Source: Heliopora coerulea (Eukaryota > Cnidaria > Anthozoa > Scleralcyonacea > Helioporidae). Taken from it: DNA of 64,000 bases. A model generated the notes under the pieces. It saw only the letters and a program-made list of their open reading frames with translations. It did no database searches and had not been told where the DNA came from. Where the stretch lies: assembly GCA_030142905.1 (NCBI GenBank), contig JASJOG010000210.1, positions 372,001 through 436,000 of the forward strand, written 5' to 3'. Position numbers and translations under genes: made by a program. Shown piece after piece: positions 33,500 to 45,963 of this stretch; the first letter of the stretch is position 1; every line of letters starts with the position of its first letter.

Positions 33500-33720
33500 A
33501 TTACAACTACTTAGCAAAACCGATTGCATTTGGATTCAGCACAGAAGTTCTTAACTTAATGAAAAACTACTTAATCAATAGACGCCAAAGAGTGAAAGTT
33601 GACGGGCTATACACTATGTGGAGAATTATTCTACTAGTTAACTACAAGGTACTCTACTAAGGCTACTTTTATTTAGCATTTTTATGAATGACTTGAATTC
33701 CACATGGCTTGGTTTCCTTT
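33500..33720 (+). pseudogene. reverse transcriptase fragment
   Basis: LLAKPIAFGFSTEVLNLMKN and YLINRRQRVKVDG match the region between RT motifs A and B in CR1-like LINEs. The PQG block that should follow is decayed, and FMNDL-like residues occur near 33685. Only about 70 codons remain, with stops. No ends of an element are visible. Confidence 0.65.
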
Positions 33721-34091
33721 GTCTTTTTGGGGCGAATATATTCAGTGATCCTGTCAATTAACTGTCTAAAAAGCTGGTAGCACTTTCTATGTAAGGGTTA
33801 GACAATGGTCAAGTGTGCTCTATGGGATATAGTTCGGCCCCTCGTGGCCTTCTATCTAATTCTCGGGGCTCCCAGAGCACGAGTGACCACTGTCTAACCG
33901 TATTAGAGAAAGGTTATACCCACAAAGGGATTTAAAGTTATTCACACAATTTTCAAAATGATGAAGCCGCAAATGTTTTTTTTAGAGGACGTTTTGCGAG
34001 GAGACTTTTGTGATTGTCGATTAAATATTCATAGTTTTAAAAAAGGTTGTGTTCAAGTAGCGTGGTAGAGATGGCAAATTCGTTTTAGAGG

Positions 34092-35276
34092 ATGACGGAA
34101 TTAACCAACGCAGAAGAGCTGGATGTTATTTTTGCCATTCAAGATTTGATTGCTCATGGAGAGGAAAGGAATATTGGAGAACACTTGGAAGACGATCGAG
34201 TGGGGGAAAGCAGATTTCAGCATATAGTTTCCGAAAGTGAAATAAAGAAAAGAGAAACTGACAGAATACCGAGGAAATCTCGTGAAAATACTTCATGGGT
34301 AGTAAATTGTTTTCGTGCATGGGCTGAACCCCGCAATAAAAAAATTGAAATGCTTCAAGAATAATACTCTTCCGTTCCTTCTGATCTACGAAACACTAGG
34401 CCTGAAGAAGTAGACAACCGGCTTACAAAATTTATTTTAGAATCAGTGAAAAGGGATGGCAACTTGTATCCGGTTAGTTCTTTGTACAGCATTCCTTGTG
34501 GTTTGCTCAGGCCTTTTGGCGAGGAACTGAAGCGCTTCGATCTAAATATCCTTGCAAAAGATGAACCCCAATTTGCATCGTTCAGGAAGGCGTTAGGCTC
34601 CAGAATGGAGATGACAGCCGCAGGTACTGGGGTAAAGACAAACTCAGCGGACCTATTTACGACAGATTACGAAAATCAGCTTTGGGAGTCAGGAACAATT
34701 GGTTTTCATTCATCCAAAGCACTAAGGTCCGGGGTGTTTTTTTGTAATTGCAAGATTTTTGGTTTTTGGGCCATGAATGAACATGTTAGTCTCGTCGAGG
34801 AGCAGTACAAGTTTGGAAAAGATTCTTGGGGAGAGTTCATGGTATTAATTGGACGAGTGAGCAAGAATGTGCAGGGTAGATTGCGACAACGAAAGGTTAA
34901 TGTGAAACATGTCAGGCAATACGCACAACCACAGATTCCTCCATGGGTGGTTCGTCTTTTCAGGGAATATTTGAAATGTATACCAGGAAATGGACGATTC
35001 TACAGAAAACCATTGCCAAGCGTGGAAGAAAGGGACATGAGGTTTGGAATTCAACCTTTTGGGGTGACTACTTTGTCAAAGTATTTACGGTCTATGTGTC
35101 TAGATACCAAGATAAATCTATGGGGAAGGCGAATGAGGAATCACTCTTGTAAGGTGACGTGCGCTGCGACGCTGTACGAAAGTGAAGTGTTTGACGAACC
35201 GACCATTATGTCCAGAACAGCTCACCGAAGCGTTGCAGTTCGAAGCTACAAAATTCCAAGCGATGTACTGATATAG
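34092..35276 (+). pseudogene. Crypton-type tyrosine recombinase (DUF3504-like), one in-frame stop
   Basis: A single frame runs from ATG 34092 to TAG 35276, interrupted only by TAA at 34362-34364. Blocks typical of Crypton-derived DUF3504 proteins (as in the ZMYM/QRICH1/KCTD1 group) are visible: RDGNLYPVSSLYSIPCGLLR near 34450, FASFRKALGSRM near 34575, ..FFCNCKIFGFWAMNEH, KVNVKHVRQYAQPQIPPWVV near 34895, FYRKPLP, FGIQPFGVTTLSKYLRSMC near 35040, NHSCKVTCAATLYE near 35140, and TAHRS..VRSYK near 35220. The last Tyr would be the nucleophile. The conserved Arg of the NHS block is Lys here, and Gly of TGHRS is Ala, so activity is doubtful. Confidence 0.75.
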
Positions 35277-35279
35277 TCT

Positions 35280-36170
35280 GGGTAAGACGCTCTACAATCA
35301 CCAATGACACTGACGACAGGTGAAAAAATGGTTGCAGGAAAAAAAACGGATGGAAGATGATATGGAGGTAAAGCCATGCTATTCTGCAACTTCAGTTTCC
35401 ACAAAGGTTGGTATGTTATTTACTTTAAAGCATGGTGAGATGAGTGTTATTTTGCAATTTCAGTGATGCTGACTGTTGCTTGTTAAAAATGAGACGTTGA
35501 ATTCTTTCAGTATTAATGAACAATGTGACATTTTTGTGTTTTTGTTGGTAAAAAAAACATGTTCAGTGTAGAGTACAGAATATCACAGTTGTGTTTGATT
35601 AAATAGTACTTTGGTATATTTATGGTTAGAGAATTGTTTGTTATTATATTAGTGGGGAATATTCTACTAATTCTCCCTTTTGATACTCCCCTCTGATATT
35701 CCTCCATATATTCCACAGTACGCTACTCCTTATCTTTCTTCTCTTTAAAAAAAAAAAAACACCAAGTACACTTCAACAATACACATTTTAGCAAGCCTTA
35801 CTAACACGTGTAAAATATCTCATATTTTAAATACCAAAAAGCAGTTGCTTATATTGAATGCACATGACTTAGCTTGGCAAATGCTATCGTCTACCTTAAA
35901 TTCCTCTGTTGCTGGCCATTTATGTAGCAGTCCTTGCTTCTGTGTAAAACGTCTGAAACAGACTCTTTATCTTTTTGTCTAACGCCTTGGTAAGTATGAA
36001 GAGAACTTATATACTTATGATCTGTTCAGTCGGATTCGATTCAACACTAATTTTATGCTCAAAAAATCTCGACCGTCTCACCATGTTTACCATGTTCTAG
36101 TATGTTAAACCAACCAAAATGTTCATACATCTGTTGCATTATTTCAACGCTTCAGATGCGCATTCCGAAA
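35280..36170. other. no recognisable gene
   Basis: AT-rich, stop-rich sequence with a short A run near 35748. No domain, element end or repeat recognised. Confidence 0.35.
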
Positions 36171-36175
36171 GGTCC

Positions 36176-36495
36176 TCAGAACAAAAACATCTCTTTGCAA
36201 TTGTCTCTCACATCAACCTCGTCATCAAGCCATTCTAAAAGGATTGCGGAGGCTTCGTCATCTTTTAAGAAGCCATGTTCACGGCAGTAATCAGTAAGAC
36301 TTTCAATTTTCATGTAGTCGAACGCTGCGTCTTCTCCCGTAAATAATCTCGGCCAAACCTTAAAATCGAACACGGTCATCCACGGTGAACAGGTTTCGTT
36401 TTTCGTCGTCTTTGAAGGAAATCGGAGGTCAATGATGTAATTGTGGTAGCTTGGTAGATATATGATTTTATGCGCATCAGAGTCCCTTCAGAAAG
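36176..36495 (-). CDS. unrecognised reading frame, possible host exon
   Basis: An open minus-strand frame of about 105 codons reads through HKIIYLPSYHNYIIDLRFPS, then FDFKVWPRLFTGEDAAFDYM and EHGFLKDDEASAILLEWLDD, with a balanced amino-acid mix unlike chance AT-rich frames. No domain was recognised and no matching exon is visible nearby. It could be an exon of a host gene or part of an unnamed transposon. Low confidence. Confidence 0.25.
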
Positions 36496-37533
36496 TTTTT
36501 CTAAGTAATAGCTTCAGAACATGCGCCTGAAATCGAAGGTGCTGAACGACCCCGTACGTCTTTCTAGATATTTGGCGTATGCCAAGCTAACTTCAACGTA
36601 CAATTGCATGTCCGTACGCTAATTTTTCAATCCCTGCGCGCTAGCCGGTTTCTCGGTCAAACTCAACCAATTCGTCGAATCTTTCGATTGTATTCCTCTT
36701 TGCAATTGGCTGGTTTGTTGAAGCTCCTTTAATAGTAAGCCGAGATTCGTTTGACCAATTTTGCTGCATCTTTATTTTGTTTCATTTGCTCTGATTGGCT
36801 CAACAGTTTAAGGCGTTCCTTAACAGCATCAGCTATTGGCTTGGCAGTATAAACTTTAAAGATTTTTGCCGAATTTGTGATGTTATCTTGCCGAGTTTGC
36901 TGAGGTATGTCATTTTTCCAAGACTATCACGTTTCATCGGTCGTTACCACGGAATAAAGAATTAATCAGAAGTCTCACTTCGAGTCGGCACTTTGATGTT
37001 TTTGTCCCACCGGATGTTGCATCGTGCATCCCGGAGGCCGGCCAGCCGCCGCGTTCTCAGCAAGTGTAACTTGCCCAAATCTCGAGGAAAGAACGAGTTT
37101 CACTAACTAAAGCGATGTCTTGGAGTCTAATTAAGAGTTTCAAAATACATTTTCTGGACACTCTAGAGCACACAAAATGGGAAAAATTTGGAAATCGTTT
37201 AAGTACAAGGTTTCCTAATCTAACTTGCTATGAGAACATAACTGTTTCTAAAAACTGGCAATACAGTTAATAAACTTGCTAAATGTAGTAACGTGATACA
37301 GTAATAATGACTAACTTAATTAACTTAATAGATAACCAGACTAATGAATTTATATTTGAAGTTCAAGTGAAATAAATACAATTGTAGTCAGTAGACGGGC
37401 GTATGAGCATGTTATTGAGATAGTACACAACACTAAACAAAGTTATTAGTCCTTAAATATTTGTCGCACAATTAGTACCTCAATCACTTTTAGTCTGCCA
37501 CCATCAAGTTGAGCTGTTACTCTTGAAAACCTT

Positions 37534-37840
37534 TCACAATAGATCTTGTATGGCTTTTACTTTTTTCTTGTACTCTCTTTGGTAACAGTCCTTCTTATAA
37601 TCTATAGGTGCAGCAGCCAAAGTTTGACCCAGACTAGATGTGTTGGTCAGTGCTGGTACACCTGATGCAGCTACCAAATGAGGAATGTTCCCTAAGCTTT
37701 TGGCAGAATTCCTTACATAAAAATCAAGTGACTTAATGAACAGTTCATTCAAAGTCACTATTGAATAAAGCAGCACTCCTCTTTCATCAACTTTCCTTGC
37801 TATTCTTGCAACAACCTGATTAATGCTCTTTCAATTAGAT
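37534..37840 (-). CDS. unrecognised reading frame, possible host exon
   Basis: An open minus-strand frame of about 100 codons includes VVARIARKVDERGVLLYSIV, NELFIKSLDFYVRNSAKSL and a polar middle ending in KKKVKAIQDLL. The composition is protein-like, but I recognise no family. A ttgcag lies upstream on the minus strand at 37858-37863, followed by an in-frame stop, so an exon is possible but not supported. Low confidence. Confidence 0.25.
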
Positions 37841-37849
37841 TTTCTTTAC

Positions 37850-39715
37850 TATTATACCTGCAATTATTTTCTAAAGAGAGAAACCCAGGCTATGATGAGT
37901 ATACACAAAGCATTATTTTGTAAAATGTTTGTACTTGAATGTAAAGGAGAAAACATTACTATAAATATATCATCATTAAAATGGAAATGATGAATTTTGT
38001 TTCAAAATAACTTAGAAGCACAGAGGGTTGTACATACAATGGCCAAATTTGCTTGGTTTTGGTAAGACATTCCCAATGCTAATTCAAGTTACCACCAGTA
38101 CCATCCAGCTGTGATTTTTTGAGAGTTTCCATTTGAAACCAACTTCAGTTTAGATGAGACCACTCACTAGTCACACACTTATATACTGTTTTAATGATAC
38201 ATCCATATTTGTAATTTTGGGAAATCATGACTAGTTAATGAGTATACTGAAAGCCAGTCTGGCTTACATATGGAATATCCTGGTCATTAAAAATTTAAAA
38301 TTTCCATAGACATGGTGGACTAAACTACTATACGTTAAAAGTAAAATTGTAACAAATTTTTTTTCAATTTTTTCATGTGGTACTCTTGCCACTTCTCTAT
38401 AGTTATATATTTATAGCACTTTAAAAGCTTAAAAAGTCATTTATGCTGCACTTCCATGCCTTGAAATGAACAGGAATTATCAGGGTTTGGGGCGGGCGGT
38501 GGAAGTAATTTTGGAAACTACATGTTCAAGCTTGAAATTTGCAGGCAGATTACTAATAATGATAATGGAAATTCAAATTTTTCTGTGATTCGAATATTTT
38601 TTTAATGAAAAGATGCAAACTTTGCCACATTTCTTAATGGTTCTTCACTAATTTAATTCTCAATTAGCAGTGCATGAAAAGTTATTGCATTTGATCTTTA
38701 ATACAGTAAGACAAAAACACATAAGTCATGCTTCAAAATAATGATCACTTACATCTTTGTAAACATGTTTCACATCACTTGGGCATTTGTCATTGTGGTC
38801 AGTTATGACTTGTGAGAGTACCATTTGAAATATAGTACGTGATGCCTAATACAACCATGCTTTCTCAATGAAGTATAACTTGCTGTTATTATAGTACAAA
38901 TGCGAACATATGAATAATGGAGCTAATGATTGACTGCAATCTCTAAGCTGGGATTTACAGAATGCAACATACTGCAATATACAAGTTTCTATACCAGCAG
39001 TGATGAAAATTGCATAAAATATCGTCATGAGGTCCCATTTTGAAATACAGAAGAAACCCCTTGCGTCCAAAAAGACTGACAACGATCACTCAGCCAAATG
39101 GAACCTTTGGCAACTAAAAATGAAAAGCAAACAGAAAAACAAAAAGACATCGAATTACCCGCAACATAGCAGAAGAAAGTTTACAGGTAGTCCTCGGCCA
39201 GAAGAAGAGGGAATAAGGTACCGACTTCTGTAACATTCTTGACGTTTATAAATATTGTTTAACTAAACAGTTTAGCCAAATACAGTACGAGTTCAGATTT
39301 TTAAAGCTAGAATAATACGCTAAATCATCACACAATGACTAAACTCTTAATCGCTTTCATTTAAAAGTTGAATGCAAAGCAGTGGTCAAGATAATTCAGA
39401 AACGTTCTAGAAATGTTGAGCATAGTGTTGTTCTTGTGTCGTAAACCTCGTCATTTGAGATATTTCCTTTCATCGCGCGGATCCTCAAGTGCTTAATAAA
39501 AAAAAAACTCTGATTCTAAAAAGATATTAAATCGAAACGCACAATGTATAATAAATGCCGTAAGTCGTAGCAGAGACCTGCTGTTGACTAAGATTGATTC
39601 TTTGTTATGAGAGTGAACGAATCAGCAAATGAAGTGAATAGTTTGTTGCTAAAAATGAGCTAAATACTCCTCAAAAATTATGTTTATACGGCTTCTAAAA
39701 AAATAAAAATGTTTC
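37850..39715. other. intergenic or intronic sequence, nothing recognised
   Basis: AT-rich sequence; short frames such as that at 39027-39233 lack domain support. Confidence 0.3.
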
Positions 39716-39720
39716 TTTAC

Positions 39721-39813
39721 CTTCATTTTAAAAGGAATAAACGTAGAATGAAAATTGTCCGGAATCTTCTCCAGATTCAGTGGTTCAACTTCGATTTCTT
39801 TACTTTTCGCCAT
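39721..39813 (-). CDS. candidate first exon of an unidentified host gene
   Basis: From ATG 39813 the minus strand reads MAKSKEIEVEPLNLEKIPDN and then FHSTFIPFKMK, ending at a consensus donor GTAAAG (39720-39715). The residue mix looks coding. Downstream exons are not identified. It faces another candidate first exon about 480 bases away. Confidence 0.35.
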
Positions 39814-40291
39814 ATGATTCCTTGTCGCGCTTGCTGGAGTACACTTGCTGAGAACATGGCGGAAGCCGTTCATGCGTATTGAAAAAATGGGGACAGCTTT
39901 TCCTCGGATTGAGACTCCTGGTTACTTCCTTATTCCGTGACCCGTCGGACAACAAATAGTCCAATGTTGGAATTATTTTTAGTAAGCTATGCACCCGTGA
40001 AGGGATGCAAACCAATCATAAGAACTGATTCAACTGGCGGGAGCACCCGTCAGCACCAGCAAAAATACATCAAATTTCAAAATGTTAGAAAAACCAATCG
40101 CGTTAGAGCAGGTGATTCAGATCAAGGATTATGTTGGCTACCGCTGAACACGCTAAGTACAGTACGGCCACAGAATAAAGAACCAGAAGTCCCACTCACT
40201 ACGAAACTTCTCCCATTTTTTTTTAACTGTGCATGTCCGCATCCGCCACGTTCTTGAAGGGTATACTCAGCGCGTTTCAGCTCGAAACAAT

Positions 40292-41193
40292 ATGGCGAAA
40301 ACCAAAGTTGGCTCACTAAAACTGTTGTATTTGGAAAAGTAAGTGGACGATTTTCATTACATTTTTGAATCAATTGAAGAGGAGGTAAGCAATTATTTCT
40401 TTACTAGTTTGGTAACGTATAAACGACTTTTTCGAGTAGAATTTAGATTGTGTTTACCGGCGTCTCTGTGGCTTTCAGCCCTTAGTACGCTTAATACTTT
40501 CATGTGATCGGTCTCTCCATTGATCTCTATATAACGATCAGCGGGTCTCCCTTTTACGAGCATAATCGTTGGGTGTTAAGCAGAGCAAAATGCTAAAATT
40601 ACTACTGTAATTTTATGATTTCTGTCTAGGGCCCTGGAAAGCTACTGGAAAAACAGCTGTTTTCTGAGTACTCCTGCAATTCTCCTGGAATTTTGTAAAG
40701 AAGTTGAAACTAGACAAACCAGAACTGCCAATTCGTACATTCACAAAAGTTCCTTTTTTCATACACAAAATAGATTTGTTTGCTTTTGTCCTTGCTTTTC
40801 TGTCAAATCCAAATCAAATTGATTCTTGAATTCATAATTCCTTAATTCCTGTATTGAAACCAACATAATGTTGTACTGTAGTCATAAGGAAGAGTACACT
40901 CTTGCTCTTTATGCTAAAGAAGAAAACTAAGGGTCAGATCCTGGAAAAGTAGTGTTGCTACCCTGGTTAACTCCTGGAATTTTGTGATCTTTTATCAATA
41001 CAAGCCCTGTTTAATATTGATACTAGGAAAATTCAGAATATCAAGTTTTTTTATGGACTGGCTTTTTATAACTTTTCCTTTATATAGTGACACGGTCACA
41101 GATGGTGAAGGTCCTGTTTCAGGGTCTGTTTCAAACTTAAAATGTACTAGTCAACATGGAGGCGAAGGCTGGATTTCATTTGGAGAATTATAG
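40292..41193 (+). CDS. candidate two-exon host gene (40292-40338, 41088-41193)
   Basis: ATG 40292 opens MAKTKVGSLKLLYLE and ends at a strong donor GTAAGT (40339). An acceptor (tttcctttatatag, AG at 41086-41087) precedes a frame DTVTDGEGPVSGSVSNLK, CTSQHGGEGWISFGEL, stop. The two join in phase, giving a protein of about 50 residues. AATAAA occurs near 41587. Extra exons between them cannot be excluded. The family is unknown. The complete Polinton sits 560 bases downstream. Confidence 0.35.
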
Positions 41194-41743
41194 TGTTGCC
41201 CAGCTTATTCTTTGGTGTCTTATAGCTTATTTACATTCCTATCCCAACTACAAGGTCATTCGGATTAACCCAATATGATGCAAGCACACAGAGGATTACC
41301 TTCTGATGAGAATTCAAACTGTGGAAGGAAACATTTAAAACATGGAAGTGCCTTTCAGGGACACTTTATAACGGAAAAAATGATTTTTTATGAGCTATAT
41401 GGTTGTTGTATTTACAATATAAATTATTTCTAAAATTTAAATTGTATTATAACACAATGGTAAAGACTGGGAAACCTGAATAAGTAGTTTTCTGAATTCC
41501 AATAATGAACAGCATTTCTAGAGGATCACTGCGACCCACTGTTAAATAAACATACATTAAAGTTACTGGCAGGGATTGCAAATTTAATAAAATGTTGTAC
41601 ACTATCCAAAAACCAAGTCTTCTTATTTTTTTTAATTTCTTATTTTTCTTACTGTAAGTTATTGTAAGACAGAAAGCTGTCATTCTTAAAATCAATTTTA
41701 TTGTTATAGATTAAGATGTCAAAGGTAGCTGCATGGTCTTACC

Positions 41744-41749
41744 CACACA
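41744..41749. repeat. target site duplication CACACA, left
   Basis: Six bases directly outside the left TIR are identical to 63353-63358. Six-base duplications are the Polinton/Maverick hallmark. Confidence 0.9.
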
Positions 41750-42001
41750 AGTAGTGTATAATATGGGGGTATGAGCACACTTCCATCCAGGTGCACTTTT
41801 TTGCTATTAAAAATATTTGTTGTTCATGCATTTTTTTGTTAAAATTACCATTTTTTGGCATACCCCCATATTATATACTACTCTAACATAAACTCACCAT
41901 ATTTTCTAAGTGGCAATCTACTTTTAATTTTAATCTTTTACTGGTGAATTAGAAGGATCTTTATTATTTTCTGTAGGAATCTCTACAAGTTTATTAATTT
42001 T
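41750..42001 (+). repeat. Polinton left terminal inverted repeat
   Basis: Starts AGTAGTGTATAATATGGGGG and matches the reverse complement of 63098-63352 to its inner edge (gtttattaatttt), with scattered mismatches and small indels. The outer 134 bases form their own inverted unit. Confidence 0.95.
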
Positions 42002-45000
42002 ATATATTAGGCTGTCTTTTATAATGACCATAAGCATAACTTTTAATTCCATCTTCCAGAATATAACGTTTATCATCAAAGCATGATAATGAGATCTTAT
42101 TAATCTCATAACTGCTTAACTTATGTAAATTACTTCTTATTGTTTTCATTCTATGATGGAGTTGTTTTTTCTCAAATAATGTATCTTTATAATGTTTATA
42201 TGTAAAGTCTTTTTTTATTATATTTTTCTTAATACCTTTAGCTGTTTTAACACCTTTTTCATTGTCTTTTATGTAACTGTACATTTTACTTTGTAGTCCT
42301 ATAAATTGTACTATTGGAATACCTGCTGCTTCATCTTTCATTTTTCCGATTACTTTCTTGTTTTCTTTAAAGTAAAAAGTAGAGTCCACAGAATACTCAC
42401 TATTATCAGTTCTTTCTTCTCATAGAGATCATTATACACATCTTCTGTGGTAATTTCATACATTAGACTGTCGGTATCTGTGAATAATAATTTTGCATTT
42501 CTATATCCATATGTTTCCATTATTACATTATAATGGAAATCATACATACGATTTTTTGACAATTCTAAAATACACATTCCTACATAAGCAGGTCTATTTA
42601 ATGTTAATACTTTTTTATCTTATGGATAGCAATAAGGTTTTTATCAAAGACTTTACTACTTACATCTGTTGGTTTTGATACCCATTTAATTAATTTCTTT
42701 TGATCTGTAATTAGTTTGACATCTACTCTCTTACGTAAGTTTCCATGGTTTTACCATAAACCGCATTATTCATTAATTTAAAGAAGTCCTTTTCAAATGC
42801 ATTCTTAGCATTTGTTCTCTTTTTAGTGTTAAAATCTATGTATTCTTTCAACCATTTTGATTGATTAAATTCCTATACTCTGTGGATCTTTTTTAACTTC
42901 ATTCCTAAGGATAAATACAATTGCAAATTTCTGTAATGTGTAACGTACTATTTTCTTGTTATTTAATGTGGTTATTAATTTACTTACAAGCCCCACAGAT
43001 ATTTTATATTTATTCTCTATAATTTTACAATATTCTGTCAATTCGTCTTTCTTTACAGTCTTTTCTGGTGCTAATGGATAGTCATTATGTAGGTTATGTA
43101 ATTTCTTTGGATATCCTAAGTCTACTTCTAATAAAAGTCCTTTTTTGAATTCAGAATTATATAAGTCTAAATTAATAGAAGATGGATCTTTCCATTTAAA
43201 TCTTCCAGTTTGTAATGATTAGCTCATTGCCCATCCATATAAATTATTAGCATCAAGATACATTATATATTTACTATCCTCTAATGGATTATAATTTTTC
43301 ATATATTTATTATTTGCGGAACCATATCTGTCCACAATGTAGGAAATACCACCTCTCATTCCTTTCTCAATAAATTGGAACATGTCAATGTCACTCATTA
43401 ATTCCAATTCCACACCAGTCATTTTTAACATAGCATCCCAAGCAAGACCAGGACTTGTGAAATAATGACATAGATCCAATTTATAGCATTGCATACAGGT
43501 TTTTCTAAAGTTCTGAAATACATCTGTAAGTAGCAATACATCTGTTTTTAAATAAAAATTATGGTATTCTCCTAAGTTATTCATATGGAATAATACCCAT
43601 ACTTTTCTTGCATGTTCATATTCTTTATCAGAAATATGTTCGTCATTTAACACACTATAGAATTCTTCTTTACTTGGTAATTCTGTTTTTTCAAATCTTT
43701 TAAAAGAATCCATGTAGTCATAAGGATACACACCTTTTTGTTTCATAAGATGAAATTCCTCCTCTATTGAAAAAGCTTCTTTTGTACACCTAAATGCTCC
43801 AATTGGTAAACAATTTGCCAGGTAATCTAAACTTCTAGACATAAATTGGAAACTATCCAAGAATACAAGATGATTACCTAACATAAATGACATATATCTT
43901 TCCATATTATTTGGAATAACATTTATTTTCCTATTAAATTTACCAATCTCTGGCATTATAAAGTGACTATCATATCCAAGTAAATTGTGAAACATTACTG
44001 GTATTCTCTCTGTTAATTTATAATTTATATTACATTTCTGATGTGAAGAACCTCTGTATTTACCAGTGATATGGCAATGGTCTCTAACTTTAACATCACA
44101 TGGTTCATATTCATTACCACAAATGTGACAACTATCAGCTCCGCTGAAGGCCTTTTCTTCAACTGCTGTTATTTCCAGTTGCTTGTTCAAATGCTTCTTC
44201 ATAGTCTCTTTACACCATTTTTCTTCCTCTAACATCTTTTCAAGGAATTTATAAACTGTATTTTCTCCTCTATACATTTGTAATGGTTTGCTAAACTGAT
44301 CATCATAACCACATGCCACTTTATAAGCATAACTGCAATCCTTATGCTTTTGATATTCATCAGTGTATGACTTTTTTTTTTGATTGTTTAGCGCTATGGA
44401 TTTTTTCTACTATAGCTTCAAAATCCGCATATATTACAAACGGTACTTCTAATTGTTTATGATAGTTCTTAAATTGCACTTTTTCACCTTCATTTGGCAT
44501 GTTTATTGCTTGTTTACCATTTATCATTATACAGTTATTTTTATGTCTGTCTAATATATTTTCAGAAGAAAAACATTGCAGACAATACATACAAAAGTGT
44601 TTCTTATCTTTGTGTTTTGTTTGGTTATACATAAATTTATTAAAGTCATAAATCAGAACATAATGGGAGTTGATAAGTAATATATTCATAACATTGTTAT
44701 GTTTTTCTTTTGATATATAAATTGGAAAAGGTGTTTGCTCTTCCCAACCAAATACATTCATATTTATATTATTTTGTTTTTCCACTTTAGGAATGTCTTT
44801 TAACATTACAGGAAATTCCACATTATTATAATCTAACTGACTAATAAATTCTTTGTCAGTGTTTTTAATTCTTTGTGGATTCTTATTTTGTTGAATTTAA
44901 ATGTCTAATATGACACCATCTGAAACATTCATTATCCTTATTCTGTAAATTAATAAGACCTTTTCTATGATGTTGTAATTCCTTAGGTAATTCTACATAA

Positions 45001-45440
45001 GAACTGCCTTTTAATGGTTGATTCCTAGCAAAATTAATAAAATGTTGTTCAACTTTTTTAATAGTCCATCCTGATCTTTCTGATATCCATACATCAATCT
45101 TATTGAGTATTTCTTCATTTGATTTATCCAAACTTTTTTCCAGATCTGTATTATTTATTACTATATTTGGTTTGCTATTAAAATATGCTTTCTTAAATAT
45201 GGTTTGTATCTCTCCGCTTTTATCTAAGACTTTAGTTTTCCTAAATGTAACCACTAAAGTCTGCATGTATTTATAACCTTTCATCTCTTTTAATAGATCC
45301 ATAACAACATTATTAACGCTAATAAATTGCATTTTTGGATCTTTTGAATTTATAATTTTAACATTATAACTTCCGACAAATCCTTTTAATGCTTTTTTAT
45401 TCTTAGTAATAATAACATCTGATCTGTCTGTCTCTATATT
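42000..45440 (-). pseudogene. Polinton DNA polymerase B, heavily fragmented
   Basis: Fragments lie in order on the minus strand. 44883-45440: N-terminal region with LINLQNKDNECFRW. 44360-44821: finger CMYCLQCFSSENILDRH and ExoI IYADFEA. 43219-44319: Cys/His patch CHICGNEYEP..RDHCHITGK, ExoII MFHNLLGYDSH, ExoIII FYLKTDVLLLTDVF, and motif A YLDANNLYGWAMS. Motif B lies in a stop-ridden stretch near 42735-42780. 42350-42577 holds motif C LLFTDTDS. 42000-42389 holds the C-terminal AYGHYKRQ. At least five breaks. The gene is read toward the nearby TIR, opposite to the orientation of PolB in element 1 relative to the shared gene block. Confidence 0.85.
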
Positions 45441-45905
45441 GTACTATAAGCCCCTTTAAACCACTTTGAAAAGTATGGACAGCTGCAATCTTTATTCCAT
45501 TCTAATTTCTTATACACAGCACCAAATAATCGGTCGTCAAACTTCTTCTTTGCTTTGGATTCAATCAAGTCTTTTAAAGTACCATTTAATGGTATTCCTC
45601 TTCTACTACAAAGCCTTATAATGTAATAATTATATCTCGATAAATTCCTTCCAGTGATTAATTTTTCCTTTCTCATAATGTCCAAAACTTTCATAAAATC
45701 ATCAAAAATAATGTTAATATATTGACTATCAATACATTCCAGAAGTTTTTTATACATCCATTTACTTCTATTATGGACATGCTTCTTCTTATTTTTCAGC
45801 CATATATTTTCATCACCATTCTCCATTACTAACTAGATATGGACCACTTACAACGCCACATTTTTTACATGTATAATATCCATTAACAACAATTCTTTTC
45901 ATATT
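45434..45905 (-). pseudogene. zinc-ribbon-like protein of about 155 residues
   Basis: Upstream codons (MKRIVVNGYYTCKKCGVV) hold a CxxC pair, then the frame shifts at about 45830 into a 130-residue helical part (KWMYKKLLECIDSQYIN, GRNLSRYNYYIIRLCSRRG) that ends with CSCPYF. CxxC plus a distal CxC could form one zinc site. It lies between PolB and the 140-residue protein, where element 1 has the SAP/NUMOD1-like gene. A viral transcription-factor type role is conceivable but unsupported. Confidence 0.45.
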
Positions 45906-45963
45906 ACAATCATAATGATACTATACAGTATTCATCATATATTATATCTATATAATTATTTCT

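Noticed and set aside
45434..45826. Poxvirus late transcription factor 3 (VLTF3)-like assignment
   Set aside because: A zinc-ribbon-like Cys pair and a helical body are suggestive, but none of the diagnostic motifs could be recognised by eye.
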